A DNA stretch of 64,000 nt from Sporolactobacillus shoreae. Its GTDB lineage: Bacteria > Bacillota > Bacilli > Bacillales > Sporolactobacillaceae. The DNA lies in NCBI RefSeq assembly GCF_004684935.1, contig NZ_SRJD01000017.1, positions 1 to 64,000 on the forward strand. The letters run 5' to 3'. Position numbers and translations under genes: made by a program. Position 1 is the first letter of the stretch. Each line of letters begins with the position of its first letter. Under the pieces are notes generated by a model that had not been told where the DNA came from, did no database searches, and saw only the letters and a list, made by a program, of their open reading frames with translations. Positions 62,003 through 64,000 of this stretch are shown here, one piece after another.

Positions 62003-63464
62003 AGTTGAGGCTTGGGGTGTATCAAGTTTACGGCTTGCTTTTCCCGAAAAGCAGGAGATGTTCTTTAAGGATTTAAATTTCCACTATCATAAGGGTGAGA
62101 AAATTCTCTTTCTCGGACCTTCAGGATGCGGAAAGTCTACATTGCTCCAGGTTTTGTCGGGTCTGATTCCGAAAAGTGTCCGGCTTCCGATGAAAGCGGA
62201 GGCGATTTCTATTCCGGAGAGCTGGGGTTATATTTTTCAGGATCCCGATACTCAGTTCTGTATGCCCTACGTGGATGAAGAAATCGCTTTTGTGCTTGAA
62301 AATAGGAAAATCAGTACGACAAAAATGCCGGAGCTAATTCAAAAGTATCTGACAATGGTCGGACTTGATTTAGCTGATCCACACCAGTTGATCCATTCAC
62401 TTTCCGGTGGTATGAAGCAGCGCCTCGCGATCGCTGGCGTTCTCGCGCTAGAACCGGAAGTTCTTTTCCTAGATGAGCCGACCGCGCTGCTTGATCCGGA
62501 AGGCACCGAGCAACTTTGGCAGACCGTCCGGAAGATTGGAATGAACCGGACACTGATTATCGTCGAACATAAAATCAGCCATATCATGAATTTAGTGGAT
62601 CGGGTCGTCCTTTTTGACAATAAAGGGCACATCATCGCGGACGGCCCAACGTCAGATATCATCCGGCATCACCGGCGTGAATTGGATGCTTACGGAATTT
62701 GGCATCCGGACGCTTGGGCTTCTTATGAAAATAGATACTCCGGGGATTCAATGGCAAAAACGGCAGGGAAACCGATCCTCAAACTTAAGAACTTCTCCGT
62801 TTTTCGCGACAAAACAGTTAAATTTTCCGTGCCGGATCTGACCATCCGTGAGGGGGAATGGATCGCGATCATTGGGGAAAACGGGGCTGGAAAAAGCACC
62901 ATGATTGAAGGCATCATGAATCTGATCCGCCACCGTGGTTCGTGTCACTGGTTTCTGAAGCATCCCGAAAAAGATGCAGCCTTTGTCTTCCAAAATCCGG
63001 AATATCAGTTTGTCACGGACCGTGTCGAAGAAGAACTGGCATTCAGCCTTGTTCAGGAGAAAATGGCTCATGATCAAATTGCCAGTCGTGTAGAGCAGGA
63101 ACTCGTCAGATATTCTCTGGAGGCTCAGCGCGACCAGAATCCATTCCAGCTTTCTGTAGGACAGAAGAGAAGGCTTAGTGTTGCCTCCTCTCTGATTGAT
63201 CAACCTGAAGCGGTCATTCTCGATGAACCGACTTTCGGGCAGGATGCTCGGAACACTTTTTCACTTCTGGATCTGTTCAGAAAGCTCGTAGAGAACGGGA
63301 CCGCAGTCATCATGGTGACCCATGAAATGGAGATTGTCCGCCGTTTCGCAACCCGAGTCCTTACGATTAAGCAGGGCAGGCTGATCGGTGATTCACGGGT
63401 CGCGGATCAAAATTCAGGCAGGGAGGGAGAGCCTGATGGACAACTTGTGGAAGAACACAGATAA
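61986..63464 (+). CDS. ykoD: ECF transporter ATPase YkoD (two fused ABC domains)
   Basis: 492 aa with two ATP-binding cassettes that power the importer. First domain: Walker A GPSGCGKST, signature LSGGMKQR, Walker B VLFLDEPTALLD. Second domain, after about residue 265: Walker A GENGAGKST, signature LSVGQKRR, Walker B AVILDEPTFGQD. In the second half the catalytic Glu is kept. Coupled to both neighbours by overlaps. Confidence 0.95.
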   Translation: MSSTNEVEAWGVSSLRLAFPEKQEMFFKDLNFHYHKGEKILFLGPSGCGKSTLLQVLSGLIPKSVRLPMKAEAISIPESWGYIFQDPDTQFCMPYVDEEIAFVLENRKISTTKMPELIQKYLTMVGLDLADPHQLIHSLSGGMKQRLAIAGVLALEPEVLFLDEPTALLDPEGTEQLWQTVRKIGMNRTLIIVEHKISHIMNLVDRVVLFDNKGHIIADGPTSDIIRHHRRELDAYGIWHPDAWASYENRYSGDSMAKTAGKPILKLKNFSVFRDKTVKFSVPDLTIREGEWIAIIGENGAGKSTMIEGIMNLIRHRGSCHWFLKHPEKDAAFVFQNPEYQFVTDRVEEELAFSLVQEKMAHDQIASRVEQELVRYSLEAQRDQNPFQLSVGQKRRLSVASSLIDQPEAVILDEPTFGQDARNTFSLLDLFRKLVENGTAVIMVTHEMEIVRRFATRVLTIKQGRLIGDSRVADQNSGREGEPDGQLVEEHR

Positions 63465-64000
63465 ACTTTTTTTCAAAGTTAATCCCTCACTGAAATTTTT
63501 ATGCTTCGCGCTCCTGTTTATTGTTTACCTGTTCGTTCATAATCTGAACACGATAATCTGGGCAGCAGTTGCTTTTACGTTTCTTTATACATGGGCAGCG
63601 GGAATCTCAAATAAGATCTCTTTCTGGTTTTTTCTGACCACTTTTATTGTTTCTTTTTTCAGCGCCTCTGCCATGATTCTGTATGGAAAAGGGACACATA
63701 TCCTTTTTCATTGGTATCTGATTCAGATATCCGAGGAGAGCCTGGCGCGCGGCATCCTGCTTGGACTGAGAACTTTTGTTTTCGGGTTGATCAGCATGCT
63801 GTTCGCGTCCACAACCCCGCCGGTTCCCTTTTTCTACTCTCTGATGCAGCAGCTGAAGATACCTGTACGTTACGCCTACGGCTGCCTGGCAGCGTTCCGT
63901 ATGCTTCCAATCATGGCCGAGGAATTAGTGCACATTCGCCAGGCGATGAAAGTACGCGGATTGACACGAAAAAAAGGATTCGGGGCTTTCTATGAGCAGT
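63436..64000 (+). CDS. ykoC: ECF transporter T component YkoC, cut by the right edge
   Basis: Transmembrane coupling subunit. ATG at 63436 behind AGGGAGGGAGA, inside the end of ykoD. The visible 188 codons contain four or five membrane segments and the coupling motifs with Ala-Arg-Gly (ESLARGILLGLRTFVFG; RQAMKVRGLTRKKG), typical of EcfT proteins. No stop before the window ends, so the C-terminus is missing. Confidence 0.9.
   Translation, partial: MDNLWKNTDKLFFKVNPSLKFLCFALLFIVYLFVHNLNTIIWAAVAFTFLYTWAAGISNKISFWFFLTTFIVSFFSASAMILYGKGTHILFHWYLIQISEESLARGILLGLRTFVFGLISMLFASTTPPVPFFYSLMQQLKIPVRYAYGCLAAFRMLPIMAEELVHIRQAMKVRGLTRKKGFGAFYEQ

Noticed and set aside
1-64000. CRISPR arrays, rRNA, tRNA genes, prophage or conjugation modules
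   Set aside because: No regularly spaced repeats, cloverleaf sequences, rRNA stretches, phage structural genes or transfer genes were seen in the window.

Overview
The window comes from a low-to-mid GC Gram-positive bacterium of the order Bacillales. Three things point there. The stretch 44.3-60.2 kb keeps the order of a well known Bacillus chromosomal block (ypjC, ypjD, dapB, mgsA, cca, birA, panC, panD, ypmB, aspB, asnS, dnaD, nth, ypoC, ponA, recU, yppE). Haem genes are arranged as hemA-C-D-B-L and lead to a coproporphyrin-type branch (hemE, hemH, hemQ). Promoters, strong GGAGG ribosome binding sites, TTG/GTG starts, cre sites and a TPP riboswitch are all of Firmicutes type. The absence of hemX, bshA/bshB1 and dinG from places where Bacillus has them, together with a 2-keto acid decarboxylase, suggests a Sporolactobacillaceae-like relative rather than Bacillus itself; that is an inference.

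Layout. 0-1.3 kb: 3' part of a group II intron with its reverse transcriptase. 1.3-7.9 kb: a galactose/galactitol-type sugar module: DeoR regulator, tagatose-6-phosphate kinase, PTS IIC/IIB/IIA and the two subunits of galactose-6-phosphate isomerase. Three promoters in it have a cre site over the -35 box and AACAT repeats nearby, so the module is probably repressed by CcpA and by the local DeoR protein. 8.0-10.4 kb: a MarR regulator divergent from a thiamine-diphosphate 2-keto acid decarboxylase, with two matching palindromes at its promoter. 11.3-21.9 kb: haem synthesis, interrupted between convergent hemL and hemE by an intact IS1182-family element. 22-28.4 kb: 3-hydroxyacyl-CoA dehydrogenase, truA, cytosine deaminase and permease, and an EamA exporter.

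28.4-44.2 kb is an accessory-looking stretch of small membrane proteins, two acetyltransferases, a glycosyltransferase, hydrolases, a pentapeptide-repeat protein, ArsM, an amidase, a ferritin-like protein, RarD and type II pantothenate kinase. It also holds two decayed genes: a DUF1003 paralogue and an alpha/beta hydrolase relic. 44.3-60.2 kb is the conserved housekeeping block (lysine, pantothenate, biotin, tRNA maturation, DNA replication/repair, cell wall). 60.2-64 kb has two orphan genes, then a TPP riboswitch controlling ykoE-ykoD-ykoC, an ECF-type thiamine/HMP importer; ykoC runs off the right edge.

No rRNA, tRNA or CRISPR array was found. No clearly new multi-gene system is visible. 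The most interesting signals are regulatory: the shared sugar-module operator, the twin MarR palindromes, the structured leader in front of panC where panB is missing, and an RBS-masking hairpin in the insertion sequence.
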